In this document: positions 25,281 to 34,537 of the stretch, one piece after another
Layout of the letters: every line of letters starts with the position of its first letter
Position numbering within the stretch: position 1 is the stretch's first letter
Origin: an uncultured Eubacteriales bacterium
GTDB taxonomy: Bacteria > Bacillota > Clostridia > Christensenellales > Aristaeellaceae
Assembly (NCBI GenBank): GCA_902795275.1
Contig: CADBKQ010000011.1
Coordinates: 1 to 64,000 of the forward strand
Reading direction: 5' to 3'
DNA length: 64,000 bases
Notes under the pieces: model-generated
The model's database searches: none
Seen by the model: only the letters and a program-made list of their open reading frames with translations
Told to the model about the DNA's origin: nothing
Translations under genes and position numbers: made by a program

Positions 25281-25520
25281 ATGAAAAGCCTGCTGATTGC
25301 CGACACGACGCGCGAGGAACGGGAGCGCATTGTGGCGGAATCCATCGGAAACATTGACGGGGCCTGCGACGGCTGCCGGCCCGGCCTGATCGAAATGTAC
25401 CAGGATTACATCGAAGGCCGCAAGGAACTGCGGCAGGTCAACATGGAGTTCAACGCCCGCTACATCTCCGGCGCGACCGGCCCCGAACGCGGGGAATGTG
25501 ATTTTTCAAGACAAGACTAA
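25281..25520 (+). CDS. Small conserved Cys-containing protein
   Basis: 79 residues, MKSLLIADTTREERERIV start, with GACDGCRPGLIEMYQDYIEG in the middle. A good ribosome site (GGAAGGAAG) precedes it. Similar small proteins with a CDGC motif are, as I recall, common in Clostridia, with no assigned function. It lies 21 bases after the GH13 gene and may be read through from it. Confidence 0.7.
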   Translation: MKSLLIADTTREERERIVAESIGNIDGACDGCRPGLIEMYQDYIEGRKELRQVNMEFNARYISGATGPERGECDFSRQD

Positions 25521-25528
25521 TACCAGCT

Positions 25529-25987
25529 TCTTTGTTAAGGATATAAATCAAACAAGGAGAAAACGCTGGGGTTTCACCCCAGACCCCACCAGGGGGATGA
25601 TCCCCCTGGACCCGTACCTGGCGAAATAACGCCGTTGGAAGAAACCGATAGCCTCCGTCTGCCGCACTGGGGTTACGATAAGTATGGGGCTTCTGGCCCA
25701 AGAAAGCCGGGAAAATCCCAGAGGGAAAAGCTCGCTTTTCCCTGGGGATTATTCCCAGGCTTTCCCGGATGCTTTGCATCCGGGTTGGCGGCTTCGCCGC
25801 CGGGCCAGAAGCAAAACGGCACCAAGCCAGAATTCCCCGTTCCTCCACGCAGCAGCGGGAACCAAGCTCGGTCAGCAATGCAAGCAACAACCGCAAATGC
25901 GGGTCCAGGGCGGTCACCGCCCTGGTGCGGGGTTTAGGGGCCGCACAGGCCCCTGCTCCGTTTCACTTCACAACAATAACTGTTAAT
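25529..25987. repeat. Large multi-hairpin dispersed repeat, copy B (~459 bp)
   Basis: Colinear with copy A over its whole length. The hairpins are CTGGGGTTTCACCCCAG, CCAGGGGGATGATCCCCCTGG, CCGGATGCTTTGCATCCGG, GGCGGCTTCGCCGCC, CCAGGGCGGTCACCGCCCTGG and AGGGGCCGCACAGGCCCCT. Compared with copy A, several loops and some stem pairs differ in a paired way (CAGGGTAC...GTACCCTG against CAGGGGGA...TCCCCCTG). Together with the terminator at 25992-26047 it fills the 541-bp gap between two convergent genes. Confidence 0.9.
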
Positions 25988-25991
25988 ACTT

Positions 25992-26047
25992 TAAAAACCG
26001 TCCCCTTTTTCCGTTTCCTGCCGGAAGCGTATGGGACGGTTTTTCTG
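25992..26047 (-). terminator. Terminator of the NAGPA/membrane protein operon
   Basis: AAAAACCGTCCC...GGGACGGTTTTT hairpin with an inner TTCCG/CGGAA stem, T run on both strands, 15 bases after the minus strand stop. Confidence 0.8.
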
Positions 26048-26061
26048 ATTGAATATTGTTA

Positions 26062-26985
26062 TTATCGGTAAGTCTGCTGGCGCAGGCGGCGGGCGGTGAC
26101 AACGTGTTCCAGCGCGCCGAAGCCGACGAGGGCGGCGATCATCACGCAGTACCAGACCGTGTCTGAAATCTGCGGCACCTTATCCAGCCCAAACTCCACG
26201 CCAACGACGACGCCCACGCAGCCGATAGCCGCGAAGCAGGGCCAGAAGCGCTTCCGGAACCCTCTGGGCGCGGCGCATTGCAGGCAGCCGTAAATCAGCA
26301 GGCCTTCGATGATCACGCCGCACATGACCTGCTCGATGCGCACAAAGCCCCAGCGCATGCCCAGGGCCCGCAGGCTTTCGCAGAAAATCTGCGGCACGCA
26401 CAGGTAGTACACCACGCGCTCAAAGCGCAGGCTAAGAATGGCGTCCTCCTTCTTGCTCACGCCAAACACCACGGCCACAACCAGCGCGGCCAGCGCTTCC
26501 AGCAGGAACACCGCCCAGAACCATTCGCCCCATTCGTTGCTGATGGCGAAGGGCGCTCTGGCAAACGTTTCATTTTCCACATACGAACCCGCGCCCTGCA
26601 TATCCAGGAAGATTTCAGCCGCCCGCACGCCCGCCGCCATCAGCGCGCCCACGGGGGCGAACAGGCTGAGCATGATCGGCGGGCAGATTCTATGCAGCTT
26701 CGCGCCCAGCGCCACGCCCAGCACCATGCCCAGGCAGCCGCCGATAAAGGAAAACTCCGCCGCGTCCATCCGCAGCAGGGACGCCCAGCCGTACCGGGGC
26801 CAAACCCTGTTGGACAGCAGCACCGTGTACAGCACCTTGGACAGGGCCAGCGCCAGCACGGCCCCCAATAAAACACCAGTGAAAACGGGGGCTGTTTTCA
26901 TCCCCCGTTTTTTTGCCCGCAGCATCAGCCAGGCAGTGCTTGCCAGGAACACGGCAAGCAGCGTAAACCAATATGCTTTGTTCAT
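26062..26985 (-). CDS. Multi-pass membrane protein with distant Lgt resemblance
   Basis: 307 residues with about nine membrane segments. The middle part AEFSFIGGCLGMVLGVALGAKL and LFAPVGALMAAGVRAAEIFLDMQGAG resembles the Lgt layout (YGG...GG, AP...GRxGNF), but the Lgt signature Arg-Trp-Gly-Asn is absent, so it should not transfer diacylglycerol in the same way. It starts five bases after the stop of the NAGPA-type gene, with a weak site and probable coupling. A partner role with that secreted enzyme is likely but unproven. Confidence 0.6.
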   Translation of the reverse strand: MNKAYWFTLLAVFLASTAWLMLRAKKRGMKTAPVFTGVLLGAVLALALSKVLYTVLLSNRVWPRYGWASLLRMDAAEFSFIGGCLGMVLGVALGAKLHRICPPIMLSLFAPVGALMAAGVRAAEIFLDMQGAGSYVENETFARAPFAISNEWGEWFWAVFLLEALAALVVAVVFGVSKKEDAILSLRFERVVYYLCVPQIFCESLRALGMRWGFVRIEQVMCGVIIEGLLIYGCLQCAAPRGFRKRFWPCFAAIGCVGVVVGVEFGLDKVPQISDTVWYCVMIAALVGFGALEHVVTARRLRQQTYR

Positions 26986-26990
26986 CTTTC

Positions 26991-27938
26991 TTATTCAATC
27001 GCCGACGCGAAATAGATGATGTCGGCAATGTCGCGGGTGTCCGCGTTCTTCACGTCGTTGATTTTCTCTCCGTCAAAAATCAGCATGGTGGAGTTTCCGC
27101 CGTCCAGATTGTACGCGGTCATGGTGGACTTGATTTCCTCTCCTGCACGCTTTGATTTTTTCTGCGCGTCGTCGATACCGACCTCATAGACGAGGCGGGC
27201 AAATTCCTGCAATGTCATGCCGGTATTGCCCCGGGCGGGCGGGCCGCAGCAGATGCACTTGTATTCGAGGGGACCCACCTGAGCGATGCACATGCGCTGT
27301 TTGCGTTCCTCCGCCGCCATGTCCTCGCGCAGCGCCATATCGCGCACCAGCTTGCCATTGTCCACCAGCACAGGGCCGAAGAAGAACGAATTCATGACTC
27401 TCTTTCCGTTGATGGTTTCATGCACCTGGCCGGTGAACGGATTGCGGACGATATGGAAATCGCCGTCCTCATCAATCAGCAGCACATCCCGGTCGCCGCG
27501 CAGATCGTCCAGGAACAGCTGGCCCTGGCGCAGGATGTAGCCATGGTGCGTAAAGCAGAAATAATCGCCGTTAATGGCCAGCGCCGCGTTGACGCGCTTG
27601 GCCATGGCAGTGCCCTTCATCAGCATTTCGGAATGGAAGCCGTTCGCCGCCGTGGTGCGAAGCTGGGAGGGATGCGAAATCTTTACGGTGGCCACCCAGT
27701 ATTCACATTGGGTCGCCATTCCCAAATCAAACACGCCGTGCTGAATCGCGACCAGAATGGAATCGTCGGCATAAACTCCGGCCTTTTTAAAGCCTTCCTT
27801 CTTCAGCGGCATGCCGCCTGAAAAATCCCAAGGCAATACTTTAATCGTATCCGCAACGGCCGCGCTTTTCACCGGGCTTGCGCAGAGCAAAACGAAAGCG
27901 CAGAGAAGAATGAACAGCCGCTGAATCGCCTTTTGCAT
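26991..27938 (-). CDS. Secreted phosphodiester glycosidase, NAGPA domain
   Basis: 315 residues with a Sec signal peptide (LFILLCAFVLLCASPVKSAA). NAGPA-type blocks are present: AALAINGDYF, SFFFGPVLVDNGKL, CICCGPPARGNTGMTLQEFA and YNLDGGNSTMLIF, the last being the family's LDGGxSxxM active-site strand. Such enzymes cleave GlcNAc-1-phosphodiester bonds or act on wall teichoic or exopolysaccharide linkages. The paired Cys in CICCG are unusual and could form a disulfide outside the cell. First gene of a two-gene operon. Confidence 0.88.
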   Translation of the reverse strand: MQKAIQRLFILLCAFVLLCASPVKSAAVADTIKVLPWDFSGGMPLKKEGFKKAGVYADDSILVAIQHGVFDLGMATQCEYWVATVKISHPSQLRTTAANGFHSEMLMKGTAMAKRVNAALAINGDYFCFTHHGYILRQGQLFLDDLRGDRDVLLIDEDGDFHIVRNPFTGQVHETINGKRVMNSFFFGPVLVDNGKLVRDMALREDMAAEERKQRMCIAQVGPLEYKCICCGPPARGNTGMTLQEFARLVYEVGIDDAQKKSKRAGEEIKSTMTAYNLDGGNSTMLIFDGEKINDVKNADTRDIADIIYFASAIE

Positions 27939-27972
27939 TCCGCAGTTCCCCTTTCACCATAGTCCATCATTC

Positions 27973-28001
27973 ATTATAAAATGTCGAATTGTGGTTGTCA
28001 A
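27973..28001 (-). promoter_or_regulatory. Promoter of the NAGPA-type operon
   Basis: Minus strand TTGACA (27996-28001), 17-bp spacer, TATAAT (27973-27978): consensus hexamers. Confidence 0.92.
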
Positions 28002-28080
28002 TACCAAATTTTACTTTGATGTATCAAATTTGTAACTTTTCTGTAACAAATAAAATTGTTCTCTCCGCCCGCAAAAAGAG

Positions 28081-28109
28081 ATGACAAACCACCCGGATTC
28101 AGGTATAAT
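28081..28109 (+). promoter_or_regulatory. Promoter upstream of the sugar kinase gene
   Basis: ATGACA (28081-28086), 17-bp spacer, TATAAT (28104-28109). Downstream GGAAAAGACGCCGACCATC (28121-28139) nearly repeats a segment at 58298-58315. The transcript would then run through repeat copy R3 before the kinase start, giving a leader of about 250 nt. Together with the divergent promoter and R3 this accounts for the 435-bp gap. Confidence 0.65.
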
Positions 28110-28157
28110 AACAGCGGGAGGAAAAGACGCCGACCATCGTGGGATTATCATGAAGGA

Positions 28158-28262
28158 GGGATTAGGGAATAGGGATTAGTCATTCTGTTTTGCTTTTTCG
28201 CTGGTCTCCAATTTTGTCATACACTATCTTTACTAATCCCTAATCCCTATTCCCTAATCCCT
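28158..28262. repeat. Inverted repeat with GGGATTA/GGGAATA arms, copy R3
   Basis: Arms 28158-28179 and 28233-28262, core TCATTCTGTTTTGCTTTTTC...ACTATCTTTACTAATCCC. The flank TTTTATCACTTAAAGTGTCC recurs next to copies R7 and R8, so the repeated unit is longer than the palindrome. Confidence 0.88.
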
Positions 28263-28373
28263 TTTATCACTTAAAGTGTCCTTTAACCTTCGACTGACCC
28301 ATTACGAAGAAAGATTTACCATGCCGGGAAGAGCGCGCTTCATGTTTCCGGTATTTCATTGGGAGGGGACATC

Positions 28374-29453
28374 ATGCAGCACATCATCACCCAGTTTCAA
28401 CTGCAAGGGACGCCCGTAAGCTGTGAACGGTACGGCAACGGGCACATCAACGAAACCTACCTGCTGACCACCGACGCGCCGCACGCCTATATCCTGCAAA
28501 AGGTGAACCGCCATGTGTTCCCGGATATTCCCGGCCTGATGCGGAACATCTGCGCCGTCACTTCCTACCTGTGGCGGCAGACCCCGGATCCCCGCCGCGT
28601 GCTGACGCTGGTGCCCACTCAGAACAATGACATGTACTTTGTGGACGCGGACGGCGAAACCTGGCGCTTGTACGAATTTGTGACGGACAGCCTGTGCCTC
28701 GACCGGCCTGAAAATGAGTATGATTTACAGCAAAGCGGCCTGGCGTTCGGTACGTTCCAGAATCAGCTGGCGGACTTCCCGGCCCATACGCTGGTAGAGA
28801 TCATTCCTCATTTCCACGACACCCCGGCGCGCTACGCCCAGCTGAAGGAAGCCATCCGCAGGGACGAAGCGGGCCGCGTCAAGGAAGCGGAAAGCGAAAT
28901 CGACCAGTTTTTAGCTTATGAAAAATATGCCGATTGCCTGATGAGCCTGCTGAGAAAAGGCGATCTGCCGCTGCGCGTGACCCACAACGACACCAAACTG
29001 AACAACGTGCTGCTGGACGCCGCCACGCGCACGCCCCTGTGCGTGATCGACCTGGACACGGTGATGCCCGGCCTGGCGGCGAACGACTTTGGCGATTCCA
29101 TCCGCTTCGGCGCGGCCACCGCCCCCGAGGACGAACAGGATATGGACAAGGTGGGCATGTCGTTGAGAATGTTTGAAGCCTATGCCCAGGGGTTCCTGTC
29201 CGCCTGCGGGCAGCGCCTCACCCCGCTGGAGAAGGAAACCCTGTCCATGGGCGCGCTGCTCATGACGCTGGAATGCGGTTCCCGGTTCCTGGCGGACTAC
29301 CTGAACGGCGACGTGTATTTCCATCGGGCCCGCCCCGGCCAGAACCTGCAGCGCGCCCGCACGCATATCAAGATGGTGCGGGATATGGAAGGCAAGCTGG
29401 ACCGGATGCGGGAAATGATCGAAACGATTGATCGGCGGACGGCTGCCCGCTGA
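28374..29453 (+). CDS. APH-fold sugar kinase, N-acetylhexosamine kinase-like
   Basis: 359 residues from ATG 28374 after GGGAGGGG. NahK-like blocks are YGNGHINETYLL for the nucleotide loop, VTHNDTKLNNVLLD with the catalytic Asp, and CVIDLDTVMPGL plus NDFGDSIRFGAA for metal binding. NahK phosphorylates the anomeric position of GlcNAc/GalNAc released from glycans; here it would suit the GH20 enzyme at 18-20 kb. No phosphorylase or epimerase is next to it, so homoserine- or choline-kinase-like activity cannot be fully excluded. Confidence 0.85.
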   Translation: MQHIITQFQLQGTPVSCERYGNGHINETYLLTTDAPHAYILQKVNRHVFPDIPGLMRNICAVTSYLWRQTPDPRRVLTLVPTQNNDMYFVDADGETWRLYEFVTDSLCLDRPENEYDLQQSGLAFGTFQNQLADFPAHTLVEIIPHFHDTPARYAQLKEAIRRDEAGRVKEAESEIDQFLAYEKYADCLMSLLRKGDLPLRVTHNDTKLNNVLLDAATRTPLCVIDLDTVMPGLAANDFGDSIRFGAATAPEDEQDMDKVGMSLRMFEAYAQGFLSACGQRLTPLEKETLSMGALLMTLECGSRFLADYLNGDVYFHRARPGQNLQRARTHIKMVRDMEGKLDRMREMIETIDRRTAAR

Positions 29454-29472
29454 CGGAACACCTTCACAAAAA

Positions 29473-29541
29473 AGCATGCGTGACAGCAATCGCGCATGCT
29501 TCGGTCGGGGCTGTCTCCGTTTGGCGGGGCAGCCTTTTTTG
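29473..29541 (+). terminator. Double hairpin terminator after the sugar kinase
   Basis: First stem AGCATGCG...CGCATGCT, second GGCTGTC...GGGCAGCC followed by TTTTTT. It separates convergent genes. Confidence 0.8.
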
Positions 29542-29551
29542 TGTGGAAAAA

Positions 29552-30742
29552 TCAGTTTTCCACGGTGATGACATCCTTCAGAATATAGTGGAAGGAAGGG
29601 GACGAGCTGAACTTGTTTTCGGCATAGCCCTGGTTGAGGTCAATGGTGTCCGCGGGGCTATCCGGATTGACGCCGATATAATTGCCCCTGAACACTTCCA
29701 GCTGATTCTTGCGGAAGGCTTCCATGGCCTGGTCGATGCGGGCCTGGGTGCCCTCGGCGGCGATGGTTTTGTTCAGCTCCAGCAGCTCCACCCAGTTCTT
29801 TTCAAATCCGGCGCTCATATCGCGGCCAAAGGCGGTGGCGTCCACGTATTTTTCGATGGGCTTGGAGGACAGCACCGCGCCCACGGCGTTGATGATATAG
29901 GGCGTCCAGTTGATGCGCGTGCTGATGAGGGACGTATAAGGCGCCGCGTCGATCATGTTCTGGTTGTAGCCCACATGATACACCTTTTTCCTGCTCACCG
30001 CTTCTTCACAGGCAATGGCGGGGCCGATGGTGTCCGAGTGCTGGGAAATGATCACGCAGCCCTCGTCGATCAGGGCTTTGGCGCAGGCCTTTTCCGCGGC
30101 GAAGCTGCTCCAGGTGCCGGTATAGCGCACGCGCATGGTAGCCTCCGGCACCACGGAACGCACGCCCAGCAGGAAGGCCGTGAACCCGGACACCACTTCC
30201 TCGGTGCCGTAAGCGCCCACATAGCCCACCACCGCTTCGCCGGGCTGAATCACGCCCTGGCTGATCATCTCGCGCAGCTTCATGCCGGCCACGATGCCGC
30301 TGATGTAGCGGCCCTCATACGCCCTGCCCTTGAAGGTGTGATAGTTTTCCGGCGCTTTTTCGTTGGGCACCGGCCGGAAGGACACCTGGCAGAACTGCAC
30401 GCGGGGACATTCCGCGGCGACCTTTTCCACCTGCTCGCTGTAGGAATTGATAAAGACGATCTGGCAGCCCCGGTCCACCAGTTCCCGGAGCGGCTCTTCC
30501 GTTTCGGCTTCGCGCACGTTGCTCCTGGACAGGATCTCCACCCGTTCGCCGTATTCCTTTTTCAGCGCCTGCTCGGCCAGAAAGAAATTGTAGGTATAAG
30601 GCGTGCTTTCGTCATTTTCGTAGATGAAGCCCACCTTCACTTTGTCCAGAACCGGCGATCCGTCCCAAATGTCGAATACGAAGCTGCCCGCCAGCAGCAC
30701 CAGCAGGCAAATCGCAAGCGTGATGAGATAATAACGCTTCAT
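29552..30742 (-). CDS. BMP/PnrA-family solute-binding protein, membrane-anchored
   Basis: 396 residues. The fold is the basic membrane protein (Med/PnrA) type: VKVGFIYENDESTPYTYNFF, RAYEGRYISGIVAGM, VGYVGAYGTEEVVSGFTAFLLG and IISQHSDTIGPAIAC. Family members usually bind nucleosides for an ABC importer. The N-terminus is an uncleaved-looking anchor (YYLITLAICLLVLLAGSFVF) with no lipobox Cys. No permease or ATPase is nearby; instead it follows the HD-GYP gene by 14 bases, so it may feed a signal rather than a transporter. Confidence 0.88.
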   Translation of the reverse strand: MKRYYLITLAICLLVLLAGSFVFDIWDGSPVLDKVKVGFIYENDESTPYTYNFFLAEQALKKEYGERVEILSRSNVREAETEEPLRELVDRGCQIVFINSYSEQVEKVAAECPRVQFCQVSFRPVPNEKAPENYHTFKGRAYEGRYISGIVAGMKLREMISQGVIQPGEAVVGYVGAYGTEEVVSGFTAFLLGVRSVVPEATMRVRYTGTWSSFAAEKACAKALIDEGCVIISQHSDTIGPAIACEEAVSRKKVYHVGYNQNMIDAAPYTSLISTRINWTPYIINAVGAVLSSKPIEKYVDATAFGRDMSAGFEKNWVELLELNKTIAAEGTQARIDQAMEAFRKNQLEVFRGNYIGVNPDSPADTIDLNQGYAENKFSSSPSFHYILKDVITVEN

Positions 30743-30756
30743 AGATACCCTCCCGT

Positions 30757-33700
30757 TCAGGCGTCCGCCTTGGGCTGTTCAGGCTTCGGGGCGTCCGGCT
30801 TGGCCTCTTCTGCTTTGGGCTGTGCGTCCTGCGGCTTGGCTTCCTCCGCTTTGGGCTGCGCGTCCTGCGGCTTGGCTTCCTCCGCTTTGGGCTGCGCGTC
30901 CTCCGGCTTGACGCCGTACAGCTCGTTCAGGTTGATCTTGCCGTCGTTGATCAGCTTCAGCAGCACATCCACCATCTGCGGGTCGAACTGCGAGCCTTTG
31001 CCTTTTTCCAATTCGCCCAGCACATAGCCGAAGTCCATCTGCTTGCGGTACACGCGGTTGGCGGTCATGGCGTCGAAGGCGTCGGCCACGCCGATGATGC
31101 GGGCGTTGATGGGAATATCCTCGCCCTTGAGGCCCTGGGGATAGCCCCGGCCGTCGTAGCGCTCATGGTGGTACAGCGCGCCTTCGATCACGTGATCCAG
31201 CAGGGTGAAGTCCTTGAGGATTTCCGCGCCGTGCAGGGTGTGGGACTTCATGATGGCGTATTCATCGTCGGTCAGCCGGGCGGGCTTGTTCAGGATGGCG
31301 TCGGGAATGCCGATCTTGCCGATGTCGTGCATGAGAGCGGTCTTGCGCAGGTTTTCACATTCCTTCTCCGGGAAGCCCAGCTCATGGGCGATCATGGCGG
31401 AATACTGCGACACGCGCGCGGAATGCTGGCTGGTGCGCTCGTCCTTGGCGTCCACGGCCTTGGCGATGGCGAAGATGGTTTCGTTGCCCATCTGAATCTG
31501 CTTGTGGGCCACGTCCAGCTCGCGCTTCTGCAGATCCAGCGTGCGCTGCACCTGGGTGCGCACGACGAACCAGGTGAACCAGGCCACGGCGATCATGGGT
31601 ATGACGATCACATACACCATGAACCAGGGATAATCGTAGATTTCTTTTTCCTTCACCACGTCGTACACGCGCTCGGCCAGAAGGACCTGCTGGGTGTTGT
31701 CAAACACGGCCAGGTGGAAAACATAGCTGCCGGGATACAGGTTGGTGTACACGATGGAGTTCAGCGAGCTCTGGGGCATAATGTTCCAGTGGGTGTCGAA
31801 GCCCTCCAGATAATAGCCCACGTAGGGATCCTGAATGGTATAGTTGATGATTTCCGGGATGATTTCGATCTTGTTCACCCGGCGGTCAATGTCCATGGCG
31901 CCGCCGCGCTGCATGCTCACTTCCACGTTGTCCAGCCGCAGGGAGGACACCATCAGCCGGTAGCTCTGCGTCCCGGCGCTGTAATTGTAAGCGTTGATGA
32001 TGAACATGCCGTTGTCGCAGGGCAGGAACAGGTCGCCGGTTTCGCGCTCACAGTAATTCCAGGAGTTGGCGGTGAGGGCGCTGTTCAGGCCCCGGCGGAA
32101 ATTGAGCAGCTCATATTCCATACTGTCCGTGTCGGACAGCAGTTCATCCCGGCTGACGACATAAATGCCCGCGCTGCTCATCACGAACAGGGTGTCCGGG
32201 TCGCGGACCCAGATATCATAGTTATTATAGTAGGGGAATTTATCCAGCGTGCGGATCTGCTCGTTTTCATCCATGTAGCACAGGCCGTTGCTGGTGACGA
32301 CAAACACGCCGCTGCCCTTGGGGTCGGGGATGGTGCGCAGGATGACCTTGCTGCTCAGCCCGTGCTCGGTGGTGAGCAGGCGCTTTACCTCGCCGTCCTC
32401 CAGCACGGCGATGCCGTCCCCGTCCGTGCCCGCCAGGATGCGGCCGTCGGGCATTTCGGTCACGGTCAGAATCATGGAGTTGATCAGTCCGCCCTGATAC
32501 CCGATGGTGCGGAGGATTTCATGGTTCCGGATAAAGCTCAGGCCCGTGTCGCCCGCGGCCAGGATCGTGCCGTCGGACAGCTGGAACACCAGGCGCGCCC
32601 GGTTGCCAAAGCTGCCGTTCTGGTGGTTGTAGAGGTATTCCGCGCCGTCCGGCTCCACTTCGATCAGGCCCCCGCCGTAGGTGCAGATCCACAGGTGGTT
32701 GTCTGCGTCCACCGCCATGCAGCGGATGCGCACGTTGGTCAGTTCTTCCGTCAGGTTGTTGGTGATCTGGTTCAGGCAGGCGTCGTCCACGATGTCCAGG
32801 CCCTTGTCCGTACCGATGTAATAGCAGTCCTGCCAGCGGACGATGGTGTTCACCACCTGGGGCGTCATGCCCACGGTGGTATACACGTCGCGGAAAGCGG
32901 AGGGCGCCATGCGCAGCAGGCCCAGCCGGGAGGAGGTGAACCACAGGTCGCCCTGGTAGTCCAGCAGCACGTTGTCGATGGAGGCGTTGAATTCGTTGGT
33001 GTTGATGGGGTGGAATTTGCTGTCCGTATCCAGGTAGCCCACGCCGTTGTCGGCGCAGACGAACACTTCGCCGTTGTCCAGCACATACAGATCCTTGATG
33101 TTTTTCAGGCCTCCGCAGGTGACGATGCTCACGTCCTCAAATCCGCCGGAGGAGATGTCGTAGGTATAGACATGGTTGGCGGTGGTGCCCGCCAGCAGGT
33201 TTCCCTTCTTGTCAAAAGCGCAGGAGCGGAAGCTCTCCTTGTTGTTGATCACCATGCGGGAGGAAAGGATCCGGCCCTGGCTCAGCAGGAACAGGCGGCC
33301 GTCGTTGGTAACGGCAGCCACATGGTCGTTTTCATCAGCGCTGATATCGTCGGCGTAATTGATCTCCGTCAGGGTGTTCATCCGCTTCAGGCCGCTTTTG
33401 AGCATCAGCACCTGCATGCTGCTGGTGGTGCCCACGTAGTAATACCCGTCAGAGCTTTGGATGATGGAGCGCACGGAGTTGGAAGGCAGCCCCTTGCTCT
33501 CGTCCACCACATTGACGATTTTTTCATTGATGGCGATGGAGAAGCCGTTGTCGTTCGTGCCGATCCACAGGCGGCCTTCCGCGTCCACGTACAGGCAGTT
33601 CACGTTGCGCACGGAGTCCAGGCTCATGGCCCGGAATTCGCGGCCGTTGTAGCGGTACAGGCCCGCATAGGTGCCCACCCACAGGATGCCGTCGTTGGTC

Positions 33701-34446
33701 TGCACAATATCGTTGGCTTCGCCGCAGGGCAGGCCGTTCTTGCTGCTGTACAGGGTCTGCACATAGTCGTTGTAATTGGTTCTTTCCTCGGCGGACACGG
33801 CGGCGGGACGGGCCAGCGCCAGGATGGCCAGCAGCAGGGCGGCGGCGGTCTTGGCGGCTTTCTCAGCCTTTCCGGCTTCATCTTGATCGTCCTTGTTTTT
33901 CCGGTCCGTCACCCGCCGCACCAGCTTCAGCGCCAGGAACAGCACGAGCAGGGTGAGGGTTTTATCCAGAAAATCAATGTAGAATTGCCCCGCGGCGCAG
34001 GCCGGCAGGTAGGGGCAGCCGATTTCCCGAAGGTACCCGATCACGCCGTCGCCCCAGACGTTGCCGGTGCTGCCGCTGTGAAACAGCACGTTCAGGGGAA
34101 TCGAAATCACAATCGCTGCAATCGACGCGACGGAGGCGGCCGTCATGGTGCCGAACAGCGTGTCCAGCTTGCGCTTCTTCGCCGCCAGGCCGACCACGAT
34201 GGCAAGCGTCACGCTGGTAAGCCCGTAAATAGCGGACAGCGGGTTGGTCATGCCGCTGAGCAAATTGAGCGTGATGCCCACGATGCTGCCGCATACCGGC
34301 CCGGCCGCATAGGCGCAGAGCACCGTGCCGAAGGAATCCAGCCACAGCGGAAGATTCAGAGCCGCGGCCAGCTTGCGGCCTCCGTAGTTCAGCGCCATGC
34401 ATAGAACGATGAATATGGCAAAATGATAGAGTTTCCACTTTTTCAC
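30757..34446 (-). CDS. Membrane/beta-propeller/Y_Y_Y/HD-GYP signalling protein
   Basis: 1229 residues, GTG start 34446 with GGAGG eight bases upstream. In order: an ECF S-component-like membrane domain (about 1-190, with WLDSFGTVLCAYAAGPVCGSI); a span (~205-220); an outside regulator-type propeller (about 222-800; repeats like GILWVGTYAGLYRY and GRLWIGTNDNG); a Y_Y_Y Ig-like domain (about 850-905); a span (WFMVYVIVIPMIAVAWFTWFVV); an HD-GYP domain (about 960-1150) with HDIGKIGIP and HHERYDGRGYP; and a Lys/Glu/Pro tail with EAKPQDAQPKAE repeats. HD-GYP domains hydrolyse c-di-GMP. It lies between two binding-protein genes, suggesting ligand sensing. I know no named system of this composition. 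Confidence 0.88.
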   Translation of the reverse strand: MKKWKLYHFAIFIVLCMALNYGGRKLAAALNLPLWLDSFGTVLCAYAAGPVCGSIVGITLNLLSGMTNPLSAIYGLTSVTLAIVVGLAAKKRKLDTLFGTMTAASVASIAAIVISIPLNVLFHSGSTGNVWGDGVIGYLREIGCPYLPACAAGQFYIDFLDKTLTLLVLFLALKLVRRVTDRKNKDDQDEAGKAEKAAKTAAALLLAILALARPAAVSAEERTNYNDYVQTLYSSKNGLPCGEANDIVQTNDGILWVGTYAGLYRYNGREFRAMSLDSVRNVNCLYVDAEGRLWIGTNDNGFSIAINEKIVNVVDESKGLPSNSVRSIIQSSDGYYYVGTTSSMQVLMLKSGLKRMNTLTEINYADDISADENDHVAAVTNDGRLFLLSQGRILSSRMVINNKESFRSCAFDKKGNLLAGTTANHVYTYDISSGGFEDVSIVTCGGLKNIKDLYVLDNGEVFVCADNGVGYLDTDSKFHPINTNEFNASIDNVLLDYQGDLWFTSSRLGLLRMAPSAFRDVYTTVGMTPQVVNTIVRWQDCYYIGTDKGLDIVDDACLNQITNNLTEELTNVRIRCMAVDADNHLWICTYGGGLIEVEPDGAEYLYNHQNGSFGNRARLVFQLSDGTILAAGDTGLSFIRNHEILRTIGYQGGLINSMILTVTEMPDGRILAGTDGDGIAVLEDGEVKRLLTTEHGLSSKVILRTIPDPKGSGVFVVTSNGLCYMDENEQIRTLDKFPYYNNYDIWVRDPDTLFVMSSAGIYVVSRDELLSDTDSMEYELLNFRRGLNSALTANSWNYCERETGDLFLPCDNGMFIINAYNYSAGTQSYRLMVSSLRLDNVEVSMQRGGAMDIDRRVNKIEIIPEIINYTIQDPYVGYYLEGFDTHWNIMPQSSLNSIVYTNLYPGSYVFHLAVFDNTQQVLLAERVYDVVKEKEIYDYPWFMVYVIVIPMIAVAWFTWFVVRTQVQRTLDLQKRELDVAHKQIQMGNETIFAIAKAVDAKDERTSQHSARVSQYSAMIAHELGFPEKECENLRKTALMHDIGKIGIPDAILNKPARLTDDEYAIMKSHTLHGAEILKDFTLLDHVIEGALYHHERYDGRGYPQGLKGEDIPINARIIGVADAFDAMTANRVYRKQMDFGYVLGELEKGKGSQFDPQMVDVLLKLINDGKINLNELYGVKPEDAQPKAEEAKPQDAQPKAEEAKPQDAQPKAEEAKPDAPKPEQPKADA

Positions 34447-34537
34447 GGCTGTTTCCTCCGCTCCCGCAGGGCGATCCGCTCCGGCGGGAAAACTGTATTG
34501 AATGAGGAGCTGAGAAGGCTTCGCGTCCTGTACCGGC

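Noticed and set aside
25635..26071. Several ~100-residue frames inside repeat copy B
   Set aside because: They do not remain open in copies A and C and are explained by the hairpin repeat.
31165..34404. 1079-residue open frame opposite the HD-GYP gene
   Set aside because: No recognisable domains or ribosome site, and composition typical of an antisense shadow; the HD-GYP frame has clear domains throughout.
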